From: Corynebacterium lemuris
GTDB taxonomy: Bacteria; Actinomycetota; Actinomycetes; Mycobacteriales; Mycobacteriaceae
NCBI RefSeq assembly: GCF_024919295.1
Contig: NZ_JANWTC010000002.1
Span: 310,001-374,000, forward strand
Length of the DNA stretch: 64,000 nt
Direction of reading: 5' to 3'
Shown: piece after piece, positions 47,621 through 55,804 of the stretch
How positions within the stretch are numbered: the first letter of the stretch is position 1
Layout of the letters: every line of letters starts with the position of its first letter
Position numbers and translations under genes: made by a program
Notes under the pieces: model-generated
Seen by the model: the letters and a program-made list of their open reading frames with translations, nothing else
Told to the model about the DNA's origin: nothing
Databases searched by the model: none

Positions 47621-47668
47621 ATGTGATTCATGGGACTTATGTGACTACATGGATTAGCGTTCTCAACC
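47621..47668 (+). promoter_or_regulatory. Tandem repeat and -10 upstream of the lysozyme gene
   Basis: Two imperfect copies of ATGTGA-N1/2-CATGGA lie at 47621-47635 and 47639-47653, spaced 18 bases. TAGCGT at 47655-47660 ends 8 bases before the ATG at 47669. The repeats abut the -10 and could be a regulator box; the regulator is unknown. Confidence 0.4.
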
Positions 47669-48688
47669 ATGAATGTTCTTCCCCGGCTGACCGCTGTCCT
47701 GACCTCCGCCACTCTCGCCCTCACCCTCTCCGCCGTCCCCGCCACCGCCTTCTCACCGCTGGCGCCCTCCGGTGTGGACGTCTCGGGACACCAGCGCGAC
47801 AACGGCACCCCCATCCACTGGCGTGAGGTCGCCGCCGACGGGCAACGCTTCGTCTTCGTCAAGGCCACCGAGGGGGAGGGCTGGCTCAACCCGCACTACC
47901 TGGAGGATGTCCACGCCGCGCACCAGGCCGGACTGCTCGTGGGCACCTACCATTACGCCCGTCCCGCCAAGGACGCCCGCACCCAGGCCGCCCACTATGC
48001 CGCCGCACTGGCCACCGCCCCGGCGACCTCCCTGCCCCCGGTGCTCGACATCGAGGTCGACGAGGGCCTGTCCCCGGTGCAGCTGCAGGCCTGGACCCGG
48101 GACTTCCTCACCGAGACCGAACGCCTCACCGGCCGGGCCCCGATGGTCTACACCTACCGCTATTTCTGGCGCGAGCACATGGCCGACAGCAACGCCTTCA
48201 CCCGCTACCCGCTCTGGCTGGCGGCCTACCAGAACACCGTGCCTGAGAGCGTCGGTGGCTGGGACAACCTCACCTTCTGGCAGCGTTCCGATGCCGGCCG
48301 CGTCGCGGGCATCAACGGACCCGTCGACCTCAACCTCTTCAACGGCACCGACGCACAGCTGGGTGATTTCGTCGCCGGCCGTCACGTCGACCTCGGCGGG
48401 CTCCTCGACACCGTCCCCGGTCCCGACATCCTCGACTCCCTGGGTGGCGACAACGCCGCCCTGGCGGGCCTGATCCTCGCCGCGGAATCCGGTCTCCTGC
48501 CCGAGGGTGCGCTGGCCGGTGCCGCCGAGCGGGCGGGCATTGACCCGGCCCTGGCCGGTGACATCGCCGGCCGCGTCGGCCAGCTCCTGGAATCCGGGGA
48601 GCTGCCCGTCGATGACCTGCTGGTGATGGTGGAGAACCCCGACTATTCCATCGGTGACCTGCTCATCCTGCTCAACAACGCGGGCTGA
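47669..48688 (+). CDS. Secreted GH25 lysozyme-like muramidase
   Basis: This 339-residue protein has a signal peptide (about 1-28, TLSAVPATAFS) followed by a GH25 barrel: GVDVSGHQRD near 33, FVFVKATEGEGWLNPHY, a LLVGTYHYARP strand, catalytic LDIEVDE near 130, and WQRSDAG with NLFNG at the end. It should cleave N-acetylmuramoyl bonds in peptidoglycan. The last 110 residues are a Leu/Gly/Asp-rich helical region of unknown function with no recognised cell-wall-binding repeat. It is divergent from no one; the next gene is convergent. Confidence 0.86.
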   Translation: MNVLPRLTAVLTSATLALTLSAVPATAFSPLAPSGVDVSGHQRDNGTPIHWREVAADGQRFVFVKATEGEGWLNPHYLEDVHAAHQAGLLVGTYHYARPAKDARTQAAHYAAALATAPATSLPPVLDIEVDEGLSPVQLQAWTRDFLTETERLTGRAPMVYTYRYFWREHMADSNAFTRYPLWLAAYQNTVPESVGGWDNLTFWQRSDAGRVAGINGPVDLNLFNGTDAQLGDFVAGRHVDLGGLLDTVPGPDILDSLGGDNAALAGLILAAESGLLPEGALAGAAERAGIDPALAGDIAGRVGQLLESGELPVDDLLVMVENPDYSIGDLLILLNNAG

Positions 48689-48692
48689 GCGA

Positions 48693-49439
48693 TCAACCGA
48701 GTGAGTGGATGCTGAACGCCGCGAGGAAGCCCAGGGTGGCGATCAGCCCGGAGTAGAGGGAGGCCTTCTCGAAGGCCTCCGGGATCATCGTGTCTGTGAT
48801 CATGGCCAGGATCGCCCCCGCGGCCAGCGCGTTGACGAATGCCAGTGTCACCGGGGAGGCGCCGTCCAGCAGGAGGTAGCCGGCCAGTGCCGCCAGGCCC
48901 GAGGCCATGGCGATCCCACCCCAGATCCCGAAGACATAGCCGGCGCTGCGGCCGGACCTCTTCATCCCCGCTGTGCTGGACAGGCCCTCCGGGACGTTGG
49001 AGATGAACACCGCGGCCAGCATCGGAATGCTCAGTCCGCCCCCGGTGAGGAAACTCAACCCCAGCACCATCGATTCCGGAATTCCGTCGATCAGTGCGCC
49101 CACCGCGATCGCCGCCCCACCGCCTTCATCGGCATCGGGTTGCTGGTCACCGGACCGCTTGCGGTGTCGGGCCCCCTGCCAGGCCAGCACGAGGTTCAGG
49201 CCGACGTACACGACGGCGCCCACGAGAAAACCCAGGGCAGTGGCGGCCAGTCCACCCTGCTCCACCGCCTCCTGCACCAGCTCAAATGCCAGTGCGGAGA
49301 TCAGTACCCCGGAACCGAAGGCCATCACCACCGCGACCAGCCTGGCAGGCACAGACATGAACCAGGCGACAGCACTGCCCAGCAGCAGCGCGGCGCCAGC
49401 CATCAGTCCGGCACCTCCGGCAAGCAGCCACTCCGGCAC
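48693..49439 (-). CDS. ZIP-family metal transporter
   Basis: This 248-residue protein has about eight helices. ZIP features are the metal-path segments GVLISALAFELVQEAVE (helix II), IDGIPESMVLGLSFL (helix IV), and SNVPEGLSSTAGMKRSG (helix V), which carry the conserved Asn, Pro, Glu ligands. Histidines normally found in these helices are mostly absent, so metal preference may differ from classic zinc importers. It stands alone between convergent lysozyme and the HipB-like gene. Confidence 0.85.
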   Translation of the reverse strand: MPEWLLAGGAGLMAGAALLLGSAVAWFMSVPARLVAVVMAFGSGVLISALAFELVQEAVEQGGLAATALGFLVGAVVYVGLNLVLAWQGARHRKRSGDQQPDADEGGGAAIAVGALIDGIPESMVLGLSFLTGGGLSIPMLAAVFISNVPEGLSSTAGMKRSGRSAGYVFGIWGGIAMASGLAALAGYLLLDGASPVTLAFVNALAAGAILAMITDTMIPEAFEKASLYSGLIATLGFLAAFSIHSLG

Positions 49440-49510
49440 GGGAACTCCCTCTCCTGGATCGGCAGGTGACTCTCACCATACGAGGGTAGTCCGTTCCGCT
49501 GTCCCGGGCG

Positions 49511-49756
49511 TCAGGGAGAGATTCGTCCCTGGGAGGGGTCATCCGGGCGGAGGGCGTCGAACTCAGTCAGCGCAATGCGGAAACCGAGGACATCGAGCAC
49601 CTGCAGCAGCGTGTCCAGCCGGAGACTGGGTTTGCCTTTCTCGATCTCCCGGATGAGGCGTTCGGACACTCCGGCCAGGGCTGCCAGGTCCTGCTGGCGC
49701 AGGCCGAGTTCAATACGGCGTGCACGGGCTGCCTCGCCCAGCTCTGCGGGTGTCAT
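49511..49756 (-). CDS. HipB-like XRE-family transcriptional regulator (orphan)
   Basis: This 81-residue protein has the HTH in RIELGLRQQDLAALAGVSERLIREIEKGK (residues 14-42), followed by RLDTLLQVLDVLGFRIAL, exactly the HipB type. No hipA kinase gene is adjacent, so the usual toxin partner is missing or elsewhere. The ATG has AAAGAGG 5 bases upstream. Its promoter is bracketed by two perfectly matching palindromes, with a third copy further out, implying autoregulation. Confidence 0.85.
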   Translation of the reverse strand: MTPAELGEAARARRIELGLRQQDLAALAGVSERLIREIEKGKPSLRLDTLLQVLDVLGFRIALTEFDALRPDDPSQGRISP

Positions 49757-49769
49757 CCTGCCTCTTTCA

Positions 49770-49909
49770 ATCGGCGCGATCGTGCCGTTAGGCGCAAGTC
49801 TACAGGCGCATGAGGGGCAATAGCCCCACTATCGGCACGATCGCGCCGATCAGACCCCTTCCGGGCCCTCCAAGAGCGAGATGGTACTGCCATCGGCATG
49901 ATCGTGCCG
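49770..49909. promoter_or_regulatory. Three palindromic operator-like sites of the HipB-like regulator
   Basis: ATCGGCGCGATCGTGCCG occurs at 49770-49787, its exact reverse complement at 49833-49850, and a copy with two changes at 49892-49909. All share GGC-N2-GATCG-N-GCC symmetry. Centres are 63 and 59 bases apart. A TAGACT -10 (complement of 49797-49802) for the regulator sits between the first two. The third site lies inside the 3' end of the next gene. Confidence 0.6.
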
Positions 49910-50770
49910 GTTATCCAGGCGGCGCGGCGCGGTGCCGGAGAACAGGTCCCGGGTCCAGCGCTCGTCCTTGTAGTGGGCCGGCACGGCGCCACCCAGCAGC
50001 ACGCGTGCGAGCCCGGCAGCCTCCGGGGAGCCCTCCTCCGGCAGCTCATGGTCGCTGCCGATGAGGATCATGTTGCCAGAGCGGCGGCCCTTGAGCATCG
50101 GGGGATCGGCGATGACCGCCACATGGGCGAAGACCTCGGCCATGCCGGCCAGCTCCGTTTTCGTGGCGATCAGGCTGTGGAAGTCGCCGCAGTTGGCCAC
50201 GTAGAGCCCGCCCGGGGCCAGCGCGTTCTGCACATCGCGGAAGAAATCGGGTGTGGTCAGGTGCAGGGGGACCCGGGCTCCGGCGAAGGCGTCGCGGATG
50301 ATCACGTCGCGGCTGGCGGGGTGGAAACCGGCGGTGACCTCCCCGGCCTCGCCGACGCGGATCTTCACGGTCGGGGAGCGCGGGATGTCGAACCACTGGC
50401 GCACATACTGCGCCAGCTCGCTGTCCAGCTCCACGACGGTGTGCCGCGACTTCGGCCACAGGTCGGCGAAGTAGCGCGCCATGGTGCAGGCCGCACCTCC
50501 CAGGTGTGTCACGCGCAGGGTCGACGGATCGTGGTGTGCGGCCACCTGCTGCTCCACGATCGCCGCGATCCAGCGCATGTACTCGAATTCGAGGACGTCG
50601 GGGCGGCCGATCTGCACATGGGAGGAGGGCACCCCGTTGATCATCAGCGTCCAGGCGTCCGGCAGGAAGGTGTCGGGGACAAGCTCGGCGATGCCGGAGT
50701 CGATCTCGTAGCTGCCGGCGGCGGCGCCGGTGGTCGGGGTATCAGGGGAGGTGCGTTGACGACGGGACAT
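49850..50770 (-). CDS. Spermidine-synthase-like protein
   Basis: This 306-residue protein has a polyamine-synthase/methyltransferase fold: [34 protein letters not shown] near 90, the ligand acidic [16 protein letters not shown] near 113, [18 protein letters not shown] near 155 and [11 protein letters not shown]. Such actinobacterial proteins lack proof of spermidine synthesis; the catalytic Asp of SpeE corresponds to the D in RDAFAG. It transcribes away from mnmA. Its stop lies against an operator-like palindrome of the HipB-like gene. Confidence 0.8.
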   Translation of the reverse strand: MSRRQRTSPDTPTTGAAAGSYEIDSGIAELVPDTFLPDAWTLMINGVPSSHVQIGRPDVLEFEYMRWIAAIVEQQVAAHHDPSTLRVTHLGGAACTMARYFADLWPKSRHTVVELDSELAQYVRQWFDIPRSPTVKIRVGEAGEVTAGFHPASRDVIIRDAFAGARVPLHLTTPDFFRDVQNALAPGGLYVANCGDFHSLIATKTELAGMAEVFAHVAVIADPPMLKGRRSGNMILIGSDHELPEEGSPEAAGLARVLLGGAVPAHYKDERWTRDLFSGTAPRRLDNRHDHADGSTISLLEGPEGV

Positions 50771-50876
50771 GTTCTACCGGGTGTTTCTGGGCTCTCAAGA
50801 GGACGGGTGGACGGTGGCGGAAGCCTCCCTCACCATACGGTCATGACCGGAGGCAGAGGAATCCCGGAGCCGCACA

Positions 50877-50962
50877 GTTTAGATCCTTTAGAACTCGGGG
50901 GCCGGTTTAGATCCTTGAGAACCTCACCGTGGTTTCAGATCGGTGCGCTTCGGGATTACGCT
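50877..50962 (+). promoter_or_regulatory. mnmA promoter with phased repeats
   Basis: GTTTAGATCCTTTAGAAC (50877-50894) and GTTTAGATCCTTGAGAAC (50905-50922) are spaced 28 bases, and a third partial copy GTTTCAGATC starts at 50932. The third overlaps a likely -35 (TTCAGA, 50934-50939), 17 bases before TACGCT (50957-50962). Confidence 0.55.
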
Positions 50963-51004
50963 GCAGGATTGACTGTTGGAATGAGGAGAAGAGGGAGGAA
51001 GCAC

Positions 51005-52090
51005 ATGCGCGTACTGGCGGCGATGAGCGGCGGGGTCGACTCGGCCGTGGCGGCAGCGAGGATGGTGGAGGCCGGACACGAGGTCGTCGGCGTCCACCTG
51101 GCCCTGTCCCGCGACCCGCAGGCCGTGCGTGAATCCTCCCGCGGCTGCTGCTCGCTCGAGGACTCCGCGGATGCGCGCCGGGTCTGCGACAAACTTGGTA
51201 TCCCCTTCTACGTGTGGGACTTCTCCGACCGCTTCCAGGCCGATGTCATCGATGATTTCGTCGATTCCTACGCCCGCGGCGAGACCCCCAACCCCTGCCT
51301 GCGCTGCAACGAGAAGATCAAGTTCGCCGCGCTGCTCGACCGTGCCGTGGCGCTCGGATTCGACGCCGTGGCCACGGGGCATTACGCGCTGATCGACTCC
51401 GACGGCCATATGCGCCGTTCCGCCGACCCGGACAAGGACCAGTCCTATGTCCTCGGTGTGCTCACCCGCGAGGAGCTCGACCGCTGCCTCTTCCCCGTCG
51501 GCGACACCCCCAAACCGCAGATCCGGGAGGAGGCCGCCCGCCACGGCTTCTCCGTCGCATCCAAGCCGGACTCCTACGACATCTGTTTCATCCCCGACGG
51601 CAACACCCAGGCCTTCCTCGGCTCCCGCATCGGCCTGCGCCCCGGCATGGTCGTCGACCAGGACGGTGCGCAGCTGCGCGATCACGACGGCGCCTGGAAT
51701 TTCACCATCGGCCAGCGCAAGGGGCTGGACCTGCGCAACCCCGCGGCCGACGGCCGCCCGCGCTACGTCACCGACATCGACGCCTCCACCGGCACCGTCA
51801 CCGTCGGCCCCCGCTCCGCGTTGTCCGTGACCACCATCCACGCCGACCGCCTCAAGGTGCTCCACCCGGCGATGACCGGTTCCTTCGACGCCCATGTCCA
51901 GGTCCGCGCCCATGGCGGCATCACCTCCTGCCACGCCCAGATCAGCGGCGATGAGATGACGCTGCACCTGCGTGAACCCCTCCAGGGTGTGGCCCGCGGC
52001 CAGGCCGCCGTACTCTACCTGCCTGACCCCGACGGGGAGGGGGATGTGGTCCTGGGCTCCGGCACGATCTGCGGGACGGAGTCCGCGTGA
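51005..52090 (+). CDS. mnmA: tRNA-specific 2-thiouridylase MnmA
   Basis: This 361-residue enzyme adds the 2-thio group to the wobble uridine of tRNAs for Lys, Glu and Gln. The ATP pyrophosphatase loop is [13 protein letters not shown] near residue 10. The two catalytic cysteines lie in [14 protein letters not shown] near 97 and [16 protein letters not shown] near 195. It starts at ATG 51005 behind AGGGAGGAA. An open frame extends far upstream, but it is antisense to the spermidine-synthase-like gene. Sulfur probably comes from the desulfurase at 46484. Confidence 0.95.
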   Translation: MRVLAAMSGGVDSAVAAARMVEAGHEVVGVHLALSRDPQAVRESSRGCCSLEDSADARRVCDKLGIPFYVWDFSDRFQADVIDDFVDSYARGETPNPCLRCNEKIKFAALLDRAVALGFDAVATGHYALIDSDGHMRRSADPDKDQSYVLGVLTREELDRCLFPVGDTPKPQIREEAARHGFSVASKPDSYDICFIPDGNTQAFLGSRIGLRPGMVVDQDGAQLRDHDGAWNFTIGQRKGLDLRNPAADGRPRYVTDIDASTGTVTVGPRSALSVTTIHADRLKVLHPAMTGSFDAHVQVRAHGGITSCHAQISGDEMTLHLREPLQGVARGQAAVLYLPDPDGEGDVVLGSGTICGTESA

Positions 52091-53079
52091 GCGCCTACGG
52101 ACTCGGCCCCCTGCCGGGCACCTCGGTCCCTGAGGCCGCCGATGTCATCCTCTCGGAGACCGGCGACCTGCCCCACCTGCCCGACCTGCCCGCCCGCGGT
52201 CTCGGCTCCGATCCCATCGGCCGTACCGCCTGCCTCCTGGAGGCTGTGACCGTCGACCGCGGGCCGCGCTCCTGGATCATGACGGACCGCCCCCAGCTGC
52301 TCACCCGGCGGACCTGGGACCGCCTCCACCGCGACCTCGACGAGGTCGAGGAGGCCTGGGGCACCACCATCCCGGAGCTGAAGATCCAGGTCACCGGCCC
52401 CTGGACCCTGGCAGCCGGCATCGAACTGGGCAACGGCCACCGCGTGATCACCGACCGCGGTGCCCTGCGCGACCTCACCGACGCCCTCATCGAGGGCGTC
52501 AACCAGCACGCCCGCCACCTGGCCACCCGCTTCCGCTCGAAGATCACCGTGCAGCTCGACGAACCGGACCTGCCCGCCATCGCCCGCGGGCTGGCCGGGG
52601 CCACCGACTTCAACCCCGTCCGTGCGATCAACCCGAAGGACCTGGCCGAGCGCCTGGCTCATGTCGTCGACGGTCTCGGGGCCGAGGACGTCCTGCTCAA
52701 CCAGACCGGTTATGAACCCCTGTGGGAGGTGGCGCGGGACTGTGGCGCCGGCACCGTGCTGGTCAGCCTCGACCGGGTGCAGGGTACGGAGCAGTACGAC
52801 GGCTTCGGCCACACCGTCAGCGCCGGTACCCGTATCGGGCTGGGTGTGACCGGGCCGGGCGACACCGTCGATGAACTGCTGGAGCGCCCCCGCGAGCGGG
52901 CCGTGGCTGTCGCCCGTTTCTGGGAGCGCCTCGGCCTGGATCCGCAGTGGCTCACCGAGCGGGTCGACGTCCACCCGCGCGCCGGCATCACCGAGGGCAC
53001 CCTGGTGGAGGCCGCCGGGGCCTACCGGATGGCCGTGGCCGTGGAGCAGATGCTGCGCACCGACGCCGGCGACCTGTAG
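52087..53079 (+). CDS. MetE-like (cobalamin-independent methionine synthase fold) protein without zinc ligands
   Basis: This 330-residue protein is about half the size of MetE and matches only the catalytic UROD/MetE-type barrel: [32 protein letters not shown] near 97, [15 protein letters not shown] near 158 and the ending [18 protein letters not shown]. The zinc-binding His-x-Cys and final Cys of MetE are not present; the only cysteines are elsewhere. It is therefore doubtful as a methionine synthase. GTG start overlaps the mnmA stop (GTGA), so it is coupled to mnmA. Confidence 0.78.
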   Translation: MSAYGLGPLPGTSVPEAADVILSETGDLPHLPDLPARGLGSDPIGRTACLLEAVTVDRGPRSWIMTDRPQLLTRRTWDRLHRDLDEVEEAWGTTIPELKIQVTGPWTLAAGIELGNGHRVITDRGALRDLTDALIEGVNQHARHLATRFRSKITVQLDEPDLPAIARGLAGATDFNPVRAINPKDLAERLAHVVDGLGAEDVLLNQTGYEPLWEVARDCGAGTVLVSLDRVQGTEQYDGFGHTVSAGTRIGLGVTGPGDTVDELLERPRERAVAVARFWERLGLDPQWLTERVDVHPRAGITEGTLVEAAGAYRMAVAVEQMLRTDAGDL

Positions 53080-53088
53080 CCGCCGGAT

Positions 53089-53823
53089 TCAGCGGCTCTG
53101 TCGCGGCATGGTCACCGCGGCCAGAGCCAGGAATACCACCGCGAAGGCCAGACACAGGGTGGTGTCCGCGACCACCTCGCCGGTGACACCGGAGCGGGCC
53201 GCCACCGTGACGGCGTCGACGGCATGCGAGAGCGGCAGCGCCTCCGAGATCCAGCGCAGCAGATCCGGCAGCTCCTCGCGGGGGACCAGCAGCCCGCACA
53301 GCAGGACCTGCGGGATGATGAGCACGGGCATGAGCTGCACGGCCTGGAATTCGGAACGCGCGAAGGCCGAGCCGAGCAGACCGAGGGACAGACCTGCCAG
53401 CCCCGTGACCCCGGCGATGAGCGCCAGTACCCACCAGCCGGCCTGCGTTTCGACATCCATGGACAGGTCCATCACCAGCACCAGGATGAGCGCCTGCGCG
53501 ACGGCGAGAATCCCGAAGGCCAGGGCGTAACCGCCGATGAGGTCCACCCGGTGCAGGCGCGTGGTCCACAGCCGCTCGAGGGTGCCGTTGGCCCGTTCGC
53601 GCTGCATGGTCACCGAGGAGACGATGAACATCAGCGACAACGGCAGGATGGCTGTCATCACCACGGCCACGAAGCTGAACAGCTCCGGCGAATCCCGGTA
53701 GATCCAGTAGAAGAGTGTGAGCAGCAGCACCGGGACGATGAGCAGCAGCGCCATCGAGCGGGGGTCGGCGCGCAGCTGCCGCAGCACGCGGCCGGCGGTG
53801 GTGAGCAGCAGGGCGGGATTCAC
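53089..53823 (-). CDS. ABC-2 type transporter permease
   Basis: This 244-residue protein has six membrane helices, with a cytoplasmic stretch RERANGTLERLWTTRLHRVD near residue 75 and the hydrophobic LIIPQVLLCGLLVPREELP near 175, which are ABC-2 features. It forms the membrane part of a drug- or lipid-type exporter with the ATPase upstream. GTG 53823 overlaps the ATPase stop in GTGA and has GAGGGGAAG before it. A longer frame upstream is antisense or inside the ATPase gene. Confidence 0.88.
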   Translation of the reverse strand: MNPALLLTTAGRVLRQLRADPRSMALLLIVPVLLLTLFYWIYRDSPELFSFVAVVMTAILPLSLMFIVSSVTMQRERANGTLERLWTTRLHRVDLIGGYALAFGILAVAQALILVLVMDLSMDVETQAGWWVLALIAGVTGLAGLSLGLLGSAFARSEFQAVQLMPVLIIPQVLLCGLLVPREELPDLLRWISEALPLSHAVDAVTVAARSGVTGEVVADTTLCLAFAVVFLALAAVTMPRQSR

Positions 53824-54527
53824 CGGCTTCCCCTCTCGATGGTGGCGAGGAAGGCGTCCTCGTAACTGCCGGTCACCGTGTCTGCCAGCAGCTCGGCCGG
53901 GGTGCCCTGCCAGATGAGCGCGCCCTCCCGCATGAGCAGCAGGCGGTCGCAGCGACCGGCCTCCTCCATGACGTGGCTGGACACGAGCAGGGTGCGGCCC
54001 TCCTGCGCCAGTTCGCGGAAACTGTCCCACAGCCGGGCCCGGATCACCGGGTCCAGCCCCACGGTGGGTTCGTCCATGACCAGCAGCTCCGGTGCACCGA
54101 CCAGTGCCGCCCCCAGGGAGGCCCGGCCGCGCTGGCCACCCGAGAGCGCACTGATCCGCTGCCCGCGTATCTCTGTCAGACCGAGCTTCTCGACGACCCC
54201 CGCAACCTCCCCGCCCGCCAGCCGCGCGAAGTAGGCGAGGTTCTCGTCCACGCTCAGCTCCGGGTAGAGGCTGGGGGACTGGGTGACGTAGCCGATCAGT
54301 CCGCGCAAGGAAGCATCCCCGGCCGGGCTGCCCAGCACCTGCAGTCCGCCGCTGTAGTGCTGCAGCCCCGTGATAGTACGCATCAGGGTGGTCTTGCCGC
54401 AGCCGGAGGGGCCGAACAGGCCCGTGATGGAACCGGCCGGGATGCGGAAGTTGAGATCAATCAGGACCTGGGTGCGTCTGCGGCGCACATTCAAGCCCTC
54501 AGCCTGGACCGCAGCAGACATCATCAT
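53820..54527 (-). CDS. ABC-2 type exporter ATP-binding protein
   Basis: This 235-residue ATPase has Walker A GLFGPSGCGKTTLMRT near 38, Q-loop IGYVTQSPSLYPELSVDENL, signature ISALSGGQRGRASLGAALV, Walker B LLVMDEPTVGLDPV and switch SSHVMEEA. The family resembles NatA/DrrA exporters; substrate unknown. Three consecutive ATG codons start the gene; any may serve. It is divergent from the TDT transporter gene. Confidence 0.9.
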   Translation of the reverse strand: MMMSAAVQAEGLNVRRRRTQVLIDLNFRIPAGSITGLFGPSGCGKTTLMRTITGLQHYSGGLQVLGSPAGDASLRGLIGYVTQSPSLYPELSVDENLAYFARLAGGEVAGVVEKLGLTEIRGQRISALSGGQRGRASLGAALVGAPELLVMDEPTVGLDPVIRARLWDSFRELAQEGRTLLVSSHVMEEAGRCDRLLLMREGALIWQGTPAELLADTVTGSYEDAFLATIERGSR

Positions 54528-54640
54528 GCCTCAAGCGTCCCCCACACCAGGCCGGCGGTCAATACTTCGCCTACCGTGGATGCAAGTAAATACCCTCCGG
54601 ATTAATTTGTCCGGGAATACAGCACCTAAAGTCGAGGACC

Positions 54641-55660
54641 ATGGCCCGTTCCCCGCTTCCACCCCTCGGCCCCGCCTGGGCGGGCAGCGTCATGGGCACC
54701 TCACTGGCGGCCACCATGACCCACGTCCACGGGGCCACCCACCTCAGCCCGCTGCTCCTCGGCGCGGCCAGCCTCATCTTCCTGGCCATCAGCATCGGTT
54801 GGCTGCAGCACGCCAACCCCCATTTCACCCAGCCCTACATGGGGCCGTGGGGCATGTACGTCATGGGCGTGCTGGCTCTCGGCGGGGCCTGGACCACCAT
54901 CACCGGCAGCTGGGGCTGGCAGACGGTCACCTGGCTGCTGGCCACCCCACTGGCGTGGATCGTCACGCTATGGCAGCTGAAGAAATTTCACGGCGCCCCG
55001 ACCTTCTTCTGGGGGCTGTCACTGGTGCCACCGATGGTCTCTGCGAACTCCGGTTCCCAGCTGGTGGCCTCCGGCCAGCTCGACCCGGGCTGGACCCTGG
55101 CTGTTTGGCTGGTTTCCCTGGGGGGATTCCTGCTGAGCATGGCCACCGCGCTGCCGGTCTTCGCCCGCGTCTACCTCGATGTCATCCGCCGCCGGCTCTA
55201 CCTGCCCCCGGGGATGACGGGTACGGCGTGGATCCCGCTGGGCATCGTGGGGCAGTCCACGGCGGTGGCCATCCTGCTGAGCAACTCACCGCCAGGGATC
55301 GGGGAGGCCGCCACCTGGCGGTTGATCGGCATCGTCATCGGTTATGTCATGTTCACCCTGGGGGTGCCCATGGCGGTGTATGCCGCGTGGAAGTTCTGGC
55401 GCGACATCGTCACCTGGCCCGGCTACTACCCGGGCTGGTGGGGTTCGGTCTTCCCGGCCGGCACCTGCACCCTGGGCAGCTACCAGCTGGCGGAGGTCAC
55501 CGGCTCCGGCTGGTGGAACTGGGTGAGCCTGGTCTGGCTGACCGTCCTGCTCTTCCACGGAACGGTATGCGCGCTGCGGGCCCTGTTCCATGTGTACGAG
55601 GTCAACCGGAGTACGGAGGAGACCGCGCCGGTGCTTGTGCCCGCCGCGGCGAGAAGGTAG
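54641..55660 (+). CDS. TDT family transporter (TehA/SLAC1/Mae1 type)
   Basis: This 339-residue protein has ten helices, with the family marks GPAWAGSVMGTSLAATM near residue 10 and the C-terminal PGWWGSVFPAGTCTLGSYQL near 258. Members export tellurite-related anions, C4-dicarboxylates or sulfite. No enzyme neighbour hints at the substrate. TAAAGT at 54627-54632 lies 8 bases before the ATG, with GAGG between, so leaderless or short-leader initiation is possible. Confidence 0.85.
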   Translation: MARSPLPPLGPAWAGSVMGTSLAATMTHVHGATHLSPLLLGAASLIFLAISIGWLQHANPHFTQPYMGPWGMYVMGVLALGGAWTTITGSWGWQTVTWLLATPLAWIVTLWQLKKFHGAPTFFWGLSLVPPMVSANSGSQLVASGQLDPGWTLAVWLVSLGGFLLSMATALPVFARVYLDVIRRRLYLPPGMTGTAWIPLGIVGQSTAVAILLSNSPPGIGEAATWRLIGIVIGYVMFTLGVPMAVYAAWKFWRDIVTWPGYYPGWWGSVFPAGTCTLGSYQLAEVTGSGWWNWVSLVWLTVLLFHGTVCALRALFHVYEVNRSTEETAPVLVPAAARR

Positions 55661-55700
55661 TTTCTCAAGCAGAAGTATCCCCGAGCCAAGGAAATGTGAC

Positions 55701-55742
55701 GTGAAGAACCTCCGCGTTCCCGCAGCAGAACAGCAGCGCTGA
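55701..55742 (+). CDS. 13-residue leader peptide upstream of the ABC-F gene
   Basis: The peptide reads MKNLRVPAAEQQR, starting at GTG 55701 with AAGGAAA 6 bases upstream. It lies in the 144-base gap before the ABC-F start. Bases 55709-55716 within the leader can pair with 55745-55754, and a second hairpin covers the ribosome site of the next gene. This is the layout of ribosome-stalling leaders that induce antibiotic resistance genes. It is too short for coding statistics, so support is positional and structural. Confidence 0.5.
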   Translation: MKNLRVPAAEQQR

Positions 55743-55767
55743 CCCGCGTAGAGGCCACCTCACGGCC

Positions 55768-55797
55768 CCGGTGTCAGCGTCCCCCGCGAGACACCGG
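55768..55797 (+). promoter_or_regulatory. Hairpin covering the ABC-F ribosome site
   Basis: CCGGTGTC (55768-55775) pairs perfectly with GACACCGG (55790-55797) around a 14-base loop. The GGAG ribosome site of the ABC-F gene (55796-55799) is at the edge of the second arm, so pairing would restrict initiation at TTG 55805. Upstream leader pairing 55709-55716 with 55745-55754 could be an alternate fold. Confidence 0.5.
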
Positions 55798-55804
55798 AGT
55801 CACC

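Noticed and set aside
49511..49756. Complete hipBA toxin-antitoxin module
   Set aside because: Neither neighbour (ZIP transporter, spermidine-synthase-like protein) has HipA kinase motifs; only the HipB-like part is present.
49898..51004. N-terminal extension of the mnmA frame
   Set aside because: Antisense to the spermidine-synthase-like gene; the ATG at 51005 has AGGGAGGAA and gives the normal MnmA N-terminus.
54560..54610. TACTT...AAGTA inverted repeat between the ABC exporter and the TDT gene as a MerR/TetR operator
   Set aside because: Arms are only 5 bases with a 16-base spacer and no regulator gene is near, so it is within chance.
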